Numbered from the stretch's first letter, positions 16,037 through 24,296 are shown. The stretch: 38,840 nt of DNA from an uncultured Flavobacteriaceae bacterium (GCA_905479475.1 CAJQMT010000010.1:1-38840); one strand, 5' to 3'. Notes: generated from the sequence alone by a model not told the origin. Numbers and translations: made by a program.

Positions 16037-19012
16037 ATGAAACAAATCACTCTATTCAAGAGCATGCTACTCATGCTTTTCTGTTTTTGTTCTTTTTCAG
16101 TAATGGGTCAAACCCTTGAAGGAAAGGTAATCGATGAAAACGGAGACCCACTACCCTATGCCAATGTTATTGAGAAAGGGACTACCAATGGAACTGTCAC
16201 AGACGACAACGGACATTTTTCAATAAACCCAAGTCAACTTCCAGCACAATTAGAATTTTCATTACTCGGATTCTCAAATGTTTCGAAAGAGGCCCTTTCT
16301 TCTAGCACAAGCATGACAGTCACACTTGTCGAAAAAGGAGTTAGCTTGAATGAAGTTGTTTTGGTAGGATCGAGAAACCCAAGCAGAACTGCTATCGAGA
16401 CTCCTGTTCCTGTGGATGTCATTGATCTTGCAGAATTGACAACACAAGGCCCACAGACTTCCATCAATGAAATTTTAAATTACGTGGCACCGTCGTTTAC
16501 TTCTCAAACACAAACAGTTTCTGATGGTACGGATCATATTGACCCCGCTTCTTTAAGAGGTTTGGGACCAGATCAAGTATTGGTATTGGTAAACGGAAAA
16601 AGAAGGCACAAAAGTTCTTCTTTGAATGTCAATGGAACCGTTGGAGCGGGTTCTGTTGGTACAGACATGAACGCTATTCCAACGGCAGCTATCAAAAGAA
16701 TTGAAGTTTTAAGAGATGGTGCCGCAGCACAATATGGATCTGATGCCATTGCTGGTGTTATCAATATTGTCTTGAAAGAAGCCACAAATAAACTGGACTT
16801 TTCAGTGACGTTTGGAGCGAATAATTCTTCGAAAAGCAATCATCAAGAAGGTGGTTTTGATGGTGAAAAGTTACAAATTGACGCCAACTATGGAATCAAC
16901 TTAGGCTCGAAAGGAGGGTTTGTCAATTTCACAGGTTCTATTGCTACCCGAAATCCTGCACTAAGAAACGCGACCAATGCAGAGCAAATTTATGATATTG
17001 CCAACGCAGTAGAACAAGCTTTTACAGAACAAAGCGGAAAAACCATTGCAGAAATGACCGCTGCAGATTATCAAAGTGGTGCTGCTTTGTTGGGCACAAA
17101 TTACATCAGTGCTAACGATCAATCGGCCATTGCTGCACTTGACTTATCGGCAACCGACGGGGTTTTGAATACTCCTGAAGACCTTGGGCTATTGCGTGAT
17201 CTTCTTCCCAATGGTGGTCATGGTGAATTTGCGACTTATCAAGAATTGGATGACGCGCAATTCGCCGCACGAGGATTGGAAAGAAATGATTTTAGATTCA
17301 AAGTAGGTACTTCTAAATTGCGAGAAGGAAAATTCTTCACCAACTTATCCCTTCCTCTGTCAGAAAATACAGAAGTTTATTCTTTTGGTGGGATCAGCTA
17401 TCGTCAGGGACTGGCCTATGGTTTTTTAAGAGAACCGTGGAGACCTAAAGCGAATGTTGCGGCAAATGCAAATGGTTTTTTACCTGGAATTCAATCCGAT
17501 ATTCTTGATCAATCTTTTGCTGTGGGAATCAAAGGGGTTACACAAAACGGATGGAATGTCGATTTCTCCAATAGTTTTGGGTCCAATACTTTTGGTTTTA
17601 CAGTTGTCAATAGTACCAATGCTAGTTTAGGAGCAACTTCTCCTTCTGTATTTGATGCGGGATCTTACTCCTTTTCTCAAAATACAACCAATTTGGATTT
17701 CAATAAATTCAACGAAGACATATTTTCTGGCTTGAACATTGCCTTTGGTGCAGAGTATAGAGTGGATCGCTTTGAAATATTTGAAGGAAAAGAAAATTCA
17801 TACGGCACTTACAACAATAACGGTATTCCTACTTCTGGAGGCGTTGGTGGAGCAACAAATGCACTTGGTGAAAGTTTGCCTGGTACCTCACAAGTTTTTG
17901 GTGGTTTTACTCCTCAGAATGCGGTGGACAAATACCGAAACAGTATCGGTTTTTATTTTGACACGGAAGCAGACATTTCAGAAAACTTCCTTGTAAGCTT
18001 AGCGACTCGTTATGAAAACTTTTCTGACTTTGGAGAAACTTTCAACTACAAGGTGGCTACGCGAATCAAACTTTCTGACAATATTTCTATGCGTGCTGCG
18101 AATAGCACTGGATTTAGAGCTCCTTCTTTGCAACAACAATATTACAGCAGAAGTAGCACCATTTTCAACGCAAACGGTGTTGCCGAAGAGGTAGGTTTGT
18201 TCCCAAATGATAGTCCTCTGGCTGATCTCTTAAACATAGGAACTTTGAAGGAAGAGGTTTCAAAAAGTTCAAGTATCGGTTTTACTGGAAAAATAAACAA
18301 CTTCACATTTACTGTGGATGCGTATCAAATAGAAATAGAGGACAGAATCGTTTTAACTGGTAAATTTTCACACAACGATGATACTACCTTAAAACCCATT
18401 TTTGATGCGGCCGGAGCAGGAAAAGCGCAATTTTTAGCCAATGCCATCGATACAAAAAATCAAGGAATCGATATCGTTGCCGGATATAAAATAGCTCTGT
18501 CAGACAAATTAAATCTTGACAATACGCTTGCTGCTACTTTTTCTGAAACAGAAATTACGAGTATCAATGTTCCAAGCGATATTTCAAGTGCAGGGTTAGA
18601 AGGAGACTTTTTTGATGGACAAGAAGAGGCTTTCCTTACCATAGCTCAACCAAGAACCAAAGTAAATTTAACACACAATTTGTCCAGTGAAAAATGGGCT
18701 GTCTTACTGCGAAATGTATATTTTGGAGAAGTAACGGATCCCGATGAGTTTTCTGGGCAAGCTAGAGTGGCGGGGGCTTCTGTAAATGACAATGCCGTCT
18801 ACGGAGGAAAGGTTGTAACAGATCTAACACTTACAAACAATATGAACGACAACACAAGCATTACTATTGGTGCTAACAATGTTTTCGATGTGTATCCCGA
18901 TGAAAACAGACCCGGTAGTCAGTCGAATGCATCGTTTCCATATTCACGACGAACTTCGCAATTTGGATTCTTAGGAAGGTATCTTTTTGCAAGAATAAAT
19001 ATTGAATTATAG
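16037..19012 (+). CDS. TonB-dependent outer-membrane receptor
   Basis: The 991-residue protein has a signal peptide at residues 1-25 (ending SVMGQ), a carboxypeptidase-regulatory-like domain at about 26-105 (LEGKVIDENGDPLPYANV), a TonB plug at about 125-245 and a large beta-barrel to the C-terminus (YLFARINIEL). The plug carries SLRGLGPDQVLVLVNGKRRH and IKRIEVLRDGAAAQYGSDAI, typical of active TonB receptors. No SusD-like gene follows, so it is not a classic SusC/D glycan pair. It could take up a siderophore, vitamin, peptide or small carbohydrate, and the sequence does not decide. It is transcribed alone and closed by a strong terminator. Confidence 0.93.
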   Translation: MKQITLFKSMLLMLFCFCSFSVMGQTLEGKVIDENGDPLPYANVIEKGTTNGTVTDDNGHFSINPSQLPAQLEFSLLGFSNVSKEALSSSTSMTVTLVEKGVSLNEVVLVGSRNPSRTAIETPVPVDVIDLAELTTQGPQTSINEILNYVAPSFTSQTQTVSDGTDHIDPASLRGLGPDQVLVLVNGKRRHKSSSLNVNGTVGAGSVGTDMNAIPTAAIKRIEVLRDGAAAQYGSDAIAGVINIVLKEATNKLDFSVTFGANNSSKSNHQEGGFDGEKLQIDANYGINLGSKGGFVNFTGSIATRNPALRNATNAEQIYDIANAVEQAFTEQSGKTIAEMTAADYQSGAALLGTNYISANDQSAIAALDLSATDGVLNTPEDLGLLRDLLPNGGHGEFATYQELDDAQFAARGLERNDFRFKVGTSKLREGKFFTNLSLPLSENTEVYSFGGISYRQGLAYGFLREPWRPKANVAANANGFLPGIQSDILDQSFAVGIKGVTQNGWNVDFSNSFGSNTFGFTVVNSTNASLGATSPSVFDAGSYSFSQNTTNLDFNKFNEDIFSGLNIAFGAEYRVDRFEIFEGKENSYGTYNNNGIPTSGGVGGATNALGESLPGTSQVFGGFTPQNAVDKYRNSIGFYFDTEADISENFLVSLATRYENFSDFGETFNYKVATRIKLSDNISMRAANSTGFRAPSLQQQYYSRSSTIFNANGVAEEVGLFPNDSPLADLLNIGTLKEEVSKSSSIGFTGKINNFTFTVDAYQIEIEDRIVLTGKFSHNDDTTLKPIFDAAGAGKAQFLANAIDTKNQGIDIVAGYKIALSDKLNLDNTLAATFSETEITSINVPSDISSAGLEGDFFDGQEEAFLTIAQPRTKVNLTHNLSSEKWAVLLRNVYFGEVTDPDEFSGQARVAGASVNDNAVYGGKVVTDLTLTNNMNDNTSITIGANNVFDVYPDENRPGSQSNASFPYSRRTSQFGFLGRYLFARINIEL

Positions 19013-19043
19013 AACAAAACCGTAAATTAACGATACTAAAGAG

Positions 19044-19079
19044 ATCGCCTAAAAAGTAATTTTTAGGCGATTTTCTTTT
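19044..19079 (+). terminator. Intrinsic terminator of the TonB receptor gene
   Basis: Perfect 12-base arms: ATCGCCTAAAAA at 19044-19055 and TTTTTAGGCGAT at 19060-19071, with loop GTAA and a T-rich tail. It lies 31 bases after the receptor stop and isolates the receptor from the peptide locus downstream. Confidence 0.85.
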
Positions 19080-19094
19080 AAATATTTTTTAAGG

Positions 19095-19126
19095 TTTGAC
19101 TTTTACGTTTTTCTTGTTTACCTTAC
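19095..19126 (+). promoter_or_regulatory. Candidate promoter of the HTH regulator
   Basis: TTTG at 19095-19098 and TACCTTAC at 19119-19126 are 20 bases apart, the right spacing, but the second element matches TAnnTTTG only in part. It lies between or across the two arms of an inverted repeat, which makes a regulated promoter plausible. Confidence 0.3.
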
Positions 19127-19148
19127 AATGGTATTAAAAGACGTAAAA
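19101..19148. promoter_or_regulatory. Inverted repeat TTTTACGT/ACGTAAAA, possible operator
   Basis: Perfect 8-base inverted repeat: TTTTACGT at 19101-19108 and ACGTAAAA at 19141-19148, centres 40 bases apart (close to four helical turns). One arm is in the promoter spacer and the other just past the expected transcription start. It may be the binding site of the HTH protein encoded next; this is inference. Confidence 0.3.
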
Positions 19149-19211
19149 TTGCTAGTCCTTTTTTATAGGTTCCCTCCCCATAAATTGATAATTAATGTGA
19201 ACGGTTCTGCT

Positions 19212-19529
19212 ATGAAAAATTTAAATCAATTGATACAATTGCGCAGAGTGCATCAATTCATATTGCATGCCAAAACAGGTACACCCAAAGAATTTGCTAA
19301 AAAAATGAATGTCAGCGAGCGTACGTTGTTTCGTTTGTTAGATTACTTAAAAGAGATTGAAGCACCTATTTGCTATGACAAAAAAGTATGTACCTATTAC
19401 TACGATTCGCCTTTTGAACTTCGAGTACAGTACTGTGTAGAGGTTTTAAAAGACAATGAGCTTATAAAAATTCAAGGTGGAATATCGTTTTTACAAAAAA
19501 ACAAACAAACCGCCATGCTCTGGCAGTGA
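19212..19529 (+). CDS. HTH-domain regulator with a double-glycine-like tail
   Basis: The 105-residue protein has an HTH type 11-like DNA-binding domain at about residues 8-52 (TGTPKEFAKKMNVSERTLFR holds the helix-turn-helix). The ATG at 19212 is chosen over an upstream start at 19128 because the extra 28 residues have no family-like features. Proteins of this kind precede double-glycine bacteriocin-like genes in Bacteroidota and are presumed regulators. The C-terminus is odd. Residues 79-90 (LKDNELIKIQGG) show Leu at -12, Glu at -8, Ile at -4 and Gly-Gly, the recognition pattern of C39 peptidases, followed by a 15-residue tail ISFLQKNKQTAMLWQ. The precursor peptide directly downstream has the same pattern. 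Confidence 0.8.
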   Translation: MKNLNQLIQLRRVHQFILHAKTGTPKEFAKKMNVSERTLFRLLDYLKEIEAPICYDKKVCTYYYDSPFELRVQYCVEVLKDNELIKIQGGISFLQKNKQTAMLWQ

Positions 19530-19533
19530 AGAC

Positions 19534-19575
19534 GTGTACATTTAAAGCCGTCAAAACCTAAAAAGGTGCACATTT
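19534..19575 (+). repeat. Direct repeat GTGYACATTT upstream of the peptide gene
   Basis: GTGTACATTT at 19534-19543 and GTGCACATTT at 19566-19575 differ at one base and are 32 bases apart, about three helical turns. They lie upstream of the precursor gene, whose ATG is at 19621. CACATTTG at 19569-19576 inside the second copy resembles a -7 element with one mismatch. A regulator-binding role is possible. Confidence 0.35.
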
Positions 19576-19620
19576 GGACGTTTTGGCAAAAAGAAATGTT
19601 TCATTAAAAACTTTAAAATT

Positions 19621-19779
19621 ATGACAAATGATTTGAGTACTCTTGGGGTTCAGGAATTGAATGCTCGGGAGATTAGAAAAATTGAAGGAGGATGGCCTTA
19701 TTGGATTACAATATCTGGTGGATGGTTTAATACTGTCAATCTTACACCAACAGGTAGCGGCGGACCAATTTATGCTTAA
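19621..19779 (+). CDS. Double-glycine leader peptide (bacteriocin-like precursor)
   Basis: The 52-residue frame has a 24-residue leader ending LNAREIRKIEGG, with Leu at -12, Glu at -8, Ile at -4 and Gly23-Gly24. This is the pattern cut by C39 peptidase exporters and is similar to class IIb (cerein 7B-type) bacteriocin leaders. The predicted 28-residue core starts WPYWITISGGWFNTV and ends GSGGPIYA. It is rich in aromatic residues, Gly, Thr and Ser, and has no Cys, so lanthionine or disulfide chemistry is ruled out. The gene follows the HTH regulator by 91 bases and is followed by a hairpin, then the MutS-like, glycosyltransferase, TolC, HlyD and C39 exporter genes. It could be an antimicrobial or a signal peptide. 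It is too short for standard ORF lists. Confidence 0.85.
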   Translation: MTNDLSTLGVQELNAREIRKIEGGWPYWITISGGWFNTVNLTPTGSGGPIYA

Positions 19780-19790
19780 ACAAAAGTTTT

Positions 19791-19830
19791 AAACATAGGT
19801 TGATATTTATAATTTGACCTATGTTTTCAA
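19791..19830 (+). terminator. Hairpin after the precursor gene, likely attenuator
   Basis: Ten-base arms AAACATAGGT (19791-19800) and ACCTATGTTT (19817-19826) are separated by 16 bases and followed by a short T run. The stem is AT-rich and the T tract interrupted, so it is probably a weak terminator or processing site. It would let the precursor be made in excess over the downstream genes, as is common in peptide loci. Confidence 0.5.
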
Positions 19831-19856
19831 AGTAAAAAACAAAGGAACATAAAAAC

Positions 19857-21617
19857 ATGATAGAATATTATAATAATAAAAAAGATGTCTTTAAAACTTG
19901 TTTGGTAAAAATTCAAAACCAACTAAATTGGGTGAGTAGTATTCGTTTTTTATTATTCTGTGTGACAGTTTTCTTTATCTATTTTTTTTTTGGTAATGCA
20001 CTTTACATGTTGCTTTCAGGAGCAGTGGGAGGTATTGTGTTTCTTGTTTTTCTGAGTATGTCTGTTAAGTTGAAAAAAGAAAAACAATTCATTCAAGAAT
20101 TGATTAATATCAATTCAGTAGAAGTAGATTGTTTAGAAAAAGGATGGCTTAATCTGGAAACAGGAGAAGAATTTATTGAGTCGACACATCTTTTTAGTTA
20201 TGATATTGATTTATTTGGCAAAGGTTCCTTTTTTCAGCTTATAAATAGAGCGTCTACTAAATCAGGAAAATTAAAGTTAGCAAAATTATTGACGAGTAAC
20301 AATATTGAAAATATAAAAGCTAAACAAAAAACAATTGAAGAATTATCTGAAAAAATAGGGTGGAGACAACAATTTTCTGCAACAGCAAGTTTAATCAAAA
20401 CAGTTACTCCCATTAATTTAACATTAAAATGGATTGAAAAACATAAAGTTTCACTGCCAAAAATAACATTTCTAGCTTCCAATCTATTCTCTATCATTAC
20501 TTTAGGAATATTTGTTGGAATGTGTCTTGATTTTTTAGTATTTACCCATTTGATGGTTTGGGGTTTTATAGGACTTAGCATTTCCGGTTTTTATTTTAAA
20601 AAAGTAAATAGAATTTATGATAATTCTAACAAAGCAAGAGCTACTTTCAATCAATATTATAGACTTTTAGAGCTTATAGAAAAAGAAAAATTCACTTCTG
20701 AAATTCTAGAAAAAAAAATAAAAATATTAAATCTCGAAGTACAAACAGCATCTAGTGTGTTTAAAACTTTTTCAAAAACATTAGACGCCTTAGATCAACG
20801 AAATAATCTTTTTTGGGGGTTCATAGGAAATAGTTTGTTTTTATGGGATATGCGACAAGCAAGCAAAATTGAAAAGTGGATTTCTATTTATAGAGGTGAT
20901 GTAAGACAATGGTTTGAGGTGATTGCTTTTTTTGATGCGCAAAATAGTCTGGCAAATTTTAAATTTAACTATCCTAATTTTATTTTTCCTGAAATAATCG
21001 ACGGGAATATTGTAATTGAAGCCACTAATTTGGGACATCCTTTGATTGAATACTCAAAAAGAATAACAAATGATTATTTGATAGACTCTCAATCTTTTTT
21101 CATTGTAACAGGGTCAAATATGGCTGGGAAAAGCACCTTTTTAAGAACCGTATCTTTAAGCATTGTGATGGCAAATATAGGTTTGCCTGTTTGTGCAAAA
21201 AAAATGTATTATACTCCTATTAAATTGCTTACGAGCATGCGAACTTCAGATTCTTTGAGAGATAACTCTTCTTACTTCTTCTCGGAGTTAAAACGCTTGA
21301 AATTAATTATTGAATCTTTACAAGACACAGCCTATTTTATTGTACTTGATGAGATTTTGAAAGGAACAAATAGTAATGACAAAGCAATCGGTTCTCAAAA
21401 ATTTATTGAAAAATTAATTGAATTGAAAGCTACTGGAATTATTGCAACACATGATTTGAGTTTGTGCGAGGTTTCTAAAAAAAATGCAGAAATTAAAAAC
21501 TATTATTTTGATACAGAAATTATCAATGATGAATTGTGTTTTGATTACAGATTGAAAGCAGGTATTTGTAAAAATATGAATGCTTCTTTTTTATTAAAAA
21601 AAATGAGAATTATTTAA
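19857..21617 (+). CDS. Membrane-anchored MutS-family ATPase
   Basis: The 586-residue protein has two membrane segments near residues 30-70, a MutS-like lever region interrupted by another hydrophobic pair at about 205-245, and a MutS-type ATPase domain. Walker A is TGSNMAGKST at about residues 418-427, followed by the family motif TSMRTSDSLRDNSSYFFSEL, Walker B in FIVLDEILKGTN near 498, and the ATHDLSL motif. The mismatch-binding domain is absent, so it is unlikely to act in classic repair. Related membrane proteins are widespread in Bacteroidota, with no known role. Here it lies inside a peptide secretion operon, 77 bases after the precursor gene. A peptide-related role is only inferred from context. 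Confidence 0.8.
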   Translation: MIEYYNNKKDVFKTCLVKIQNQLNWVSSIRFLLFCVTVFFIYFFFGNALYMLLSGAVGGIVFLVFLSMSVKLKKEKQFIQELININSVEVDCLEKGWLNLETGEEFIESTHLFSYDIDLFGKGSFFQLINRASTKSGKLKLAKLLTSNNIENIKAKQKTIEELSEKIGWRQQFSATASLIKTVTPINLTLKWIEKHKVSLPKITFLASNLFSIITLGIFVGMCLDFLVFTHLMVWGFIGLSISGFYFKKVNRIYDNSNKARATFNQYYRLLELIEKEKFTSEILEKKIKILNLEVQTASSVFKTFSKTLDALDQRNNLFWGFIGNSLFLWDMRQASKIEKWISIYRGDVRQWFEVIAFFDAQNSLANFKFNYPNFIFPEIIDGNIVIEATNLGHPLIEYSKRITNDYLIDSQSFFIVTGSNMAGKSTFLRTVSLSIVMANIGLPVCAKKMYYTPIKLLTSMRTSDSLRDNSSYFFSELKRLKLIIESLQDTAYFIVLDEILKGTNSNDKAIGSQKFIEKLIELKATGIIATHDLSLCEVSKKNAEIKNYYFDTEIINDELCFDYRLKAGICKNMNASFLLKKMRII

Positions 21618-21640
21618 GGCGAAAATTAAAATAAATAATT

Positions 21641-22714
21641 ATGAACCTCAAAATAGCCATCCTCATTCCTGTTTACAACACAGAGAAATACCTCCATCAA
21701 TGTTTGAATTCTGCCATTGAATAAACTTTGGAGGAGATAGAAATCATTGTAGTCAATGATGCTTCTACAGACGGAAGTTTGGCAATTATCCAAGAATTTC
21801 AGAAAAAAGATTCTAGAATACACCTCATCAATTTTACAGAAAATCAAGGAAATGGTGTCGGTAGAAATACCGCCATACAAAATGCAACCGCTGAATACAT
21901 ATTATTTTTAGACTCTGATGATTGGCTAGAACACAATGCCGCAGAACTAACCTATAACAAAGCAAAAAGTGAAAATTATCAAGTTCTTATTTTTGGCTTT
22001 ACTCAACATATCGATTTTAACAAAAGAAAGAATACTAAAAAAGAAAAGTTACCATTTTATTTGGAAGAAGATAAAGAATTTTACAAATACTTTTTAATGC
22101 ATCGTAATGGAGTTTACCCCATGCCTTGGATTTATTTAATTTCAAGAAAACTGTTAAACGAGAACAAAATTACTTTTTCAGAGGACATTTATTTTGAGGA
22201 CCTGATTTTTGTAACCAAAGTCTTATATTATATTGATAAAATAGGAGTGATCAATCATCTTCCTTTGTACAATTACAGGATTCGTCAACACTCTATCATG
22301 CAATCTACTTCCAAAAAAAAGATTGATGACTTATATAGTGCACATAATTATTTAAAAGAGTTTTTAAAAGAAAAGGAGATTTTCAAACAGTACCAAGAGG
22401 CTTATTTGGTAAGGTTTTTAGTAGATTGTGTGGCTTTTAGTTTTATGGATTATTTCAAAATGTCTCAAAATCAAAAAGACAAGGAACTGAATGATTTTAT
22501 GAAAAGTATTCGTAAAAGCACCATCCTGAGCAAAGATAACTTACTGCTTATTAAAGAGGTAAGTAAGGAATTACCCCCTAAAGAAAAAGAAAGAAAAAGA
22601 CATTATAAAATAGCATTTCGTTTTTTAATAGGGATACGCTATTATTATTACTACAGCAAATTTATGAATAAATTAGGAATTCAATTACACCGACTTTTGT
22701 ACTATATTAAATAA
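21641..22714 (+). pseudogene. Family 2 glycosyltransferase with an in-frame TAA at codon 28
   Basis: The frame from ATG 21641 reads MNLKIAILIPVYNTEKYLHQ and continues to CLNSAIE, then has TAA at 21722-21724, then resumes in the same frame as TLEEIEIIVVNDASTDGS to the stop at 22714. The two parts together are one GT2 (GT-A fold) enzyme of 357 codons. The expected residue at the stop is Gln (CAA), which a single C to T change turns into TAA. The nucleotide-sugar-binding DSDDW motif is intact downstream. A restart at TTG 21728 would lose the first beta strand (IPVYN) and probably be inactive. It may be a recent knockout, a read-through site or a sequencing error. In the locus it would be expected to glycosylate the peptide or an envelope component. 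Confidence 0.8.
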
Positions 22715-22725
22715 GCATCTCTAAT

Positions 22726-22838
22726 ATGAGCACACAAAGTCAATTAATATCAATAAAAAAACAAAAGCTCTTAACAAGAAATGGGTAACAAAAATAATAG
22801 GACTTGCTACGATTTTACTCTTGATTATTACCTCCTAA
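22726..22838 (+). pseudogene. Small membrane peptide gene, frame broken at an A7 run
   Basis: An ATG at 22726 gives 20 codons (MSTQSQLISIKKQKLLTRNG) and stops. If the A7 run at about 22755-22761 had eight As, the frame would continue as a 37-residue peptide, through KKTKALNKKW to VTKIIGLATILLLIITS, a single membrane helix with a basic N-terminus, ending at 22838. This fits a single-base loss or slippage. Size and context recall small immunity peptides of bacteriocin loci, but no family was recognised. Confidence 0.4.
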
Positions 22839-22879
22839 ATTCATCAAAAAATTTGATTCACGCATTTAAAATAAAAACC

Positions 22880-22960
22880 ATGAAAAATCACAAATTCAAT
22901 TACCTTATCGCAATCATTATATTTTTAATAGGTGTTCTTTTGGGCTATTACATTTTATAG
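22880..22960 (+). CDS. Small single-helix membrane peptide (26 residues)
   Basis: The frame starts MKNHKFNYLIAIIIFLIGVL and ends LGYYIL. It has a short basic N-terminus and one membrane helix from about residue 8 to the end. It lies between the glycosyltransferase and tolC, 20 bases before the tolC start, in a 265-base stretch otherwise without a gene. It may be an immunity or accessory peptide. Its length makes chance possible, but the composition of one clean helix after an ATG preceded by AAAAACC supports it. Confidence 0.4.
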   Translation: MKNHKFNYLIAIIIFLIGVLLGYYIL

Positions 22961-22979
22961 TTTGAGAGCTCTGAAAGCA

Positions 22980-24296
22980 ATGAAATTTGCTTCTACTTCA
23001 ATAGCCCTCTTACTTTCCACAAACACATTTCCCCAAAAAAAATGGGATTTACAAGATTGTTTTTCGTATGCTTATAAAAACAATTTACAAATAAAAGAAG
23101 CCTCCCTTGCACAACAAATTCAAGCAAAAGAAGTAAAATTTCAAAAAAACAAGCGTTTGCCTACTTTGTCAGCAAGAATAAACAATGGATTTTCTTATGG
23201 TTTTCAACAAGTGTTCTCTGGAGAATTTGTCGGGCAATACAAAGAAATTCAAAGTTATAGAAATGACGGGGCTGTAAATGCTTCCATTGTACTATGGAAC
23301 AAAAACGCTCAAAAAATCCGTATCGAAAATGAAGAAATCAATCTAATAAACTCCCTGTTAGCTACTCAACAAAAAAAATTTGAATTGCAAATGGAAATTA
23401 TTGCCAAATACTATTCTGTATTAATCGCAAAAGAACGACTAGAATTGGCAAAACAAGTTTTTGAAAACCGTGAAAAGCAAAAAGAAAACAAAGAGGAATT
23501 GTACCAATTAGGAAACATTGCCAGAAATTTATTGAGCCAAGAAAAGGCCAATTGGATACAAGATTGGCAAACCTATCAAACAGAAAAAATCAATCTAAAA
23601 AAAGCATTGTTTGAATTGGCAATTTTGTTGCAATTGCCAAATAAAGAAAGTTTTGATGTCGCAGATGTTTCAGAAGAAAGTTTAGCATTAGAAAAATCGC
23701 TAGAAGAAGTCGTTCATCTTGCTTTATCAAATAGAGCTAGTATACAAATTGCAAAAGAAAAAGTAGAATTTTCTAAAAATGAAATTGGCAGTTACAAAAC
23801 ACAATACTATCCCAAAATTACTTTAGATTATAGTTTGGGATCCTCTGCACAACAAGTTTTTGAAAATGAGAACATCGCCTTTAAAGAACAATTTCGAAAT
23901 AATTTTTATCAATATGTAAGTATCGGTATTCAAATTCCCCTCTTCAACCAAGGCAATACCAAAATAAAGATACAACAGGCAAAGATAAAAACAACTTTAC
24001 AAGAGTTACAGTTAGAACAAGAAAAGCAAAATCTAAAAAACAACATAGAAACCTTGTATATTGATATGTTGGCAGCAAAAGAAAATTATCAAGCAGCAAA
24101 AGAGGCAGAAAAACAAACAAAGGAAGTTTCTCTTTTTTCTGAAAAATCATACGAAATAGGCGCAATTACGGCTTTTGAGTATACTCGAATGAGGAATGAG
24201 TATGTCCTTTCTCAACTCAAAAAAATACAGCGTAAATACGAACTGCTTTTTAAACAACAACTATTGGAAAGTTATACTTTGAAAATGAAAAAATGA
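22980..24296 (+). CDS. TolC family outer-membrane efflux protein
   Basis: This is a 438-residue outer-membrane factor. The start at ATG 22980 gives a signal peptide ending TNTFPQ and is preferred over an upstream start at 22932, which adds a stretch overlapping the small peptide gene. Two repeated outer-membrane efflux halves are visible: KKWDLQDCFSYAYKNNLQIK at the front and LEEVVHLALSNRASIQIAKE from about residue 240. Long coiled-coil helices run through each half (for example KEKVEFSKNEIGSYKTQYYP). It forms the outer-membrane exit of the peptide exporter with the HlyD and C39 ABC proteins encoded next. Its stop overlaps the HlyD start by 4 bases. Confidence 0.9.
   Translation: MKFASTSIALLLSTNTFPQKKWDLQDCFSYAYKNNLQIKEASLAQQIQAKEVKFQKNKRLPTLSARINNGFSYGFQQVFSGEFVGQYKEIQSYRNDGAVNASIVLWNKNAQKIRIENEEINLINSLLATQQKKFELQMEIIAKYYSVLIAKERLELAKQVFENREKQKENKEELYQLGNIARNLLSQEKANWIQDWQTYQTEKINLKKALFELAILLQLPNKESFDVADVSEESLALEKSLEEVVHLALSNRASIQIAKEKVEFSKNEIGSYKTQYYPKITLDYSLGSSAQQVFENENIAFKEQFRNNFYQYVSIGIQIPLFNQGNTKIKIQQAKIKTTLQELQLEQEKQNLKNNIETLYIDMLAAKENYQAAKEAEKQTKEVSLFSEKSYEIGAITAFEYTRMRNEYVLSQLKKIQRKYELLFKQQLLESYTLKMKK

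Noticed and set aside
19128-19211. 28-codon extension of the HTH regulator
   Set aside because: It spans one arm of the inverted repeat and does not resemble the family; the ATG at 19212 starts at the domain edge.
22932-22979. 16-residue extension of TolC
   Set aside because: It overlaps the small membrane peptide gene and precedes a good signal peptide at 22980.
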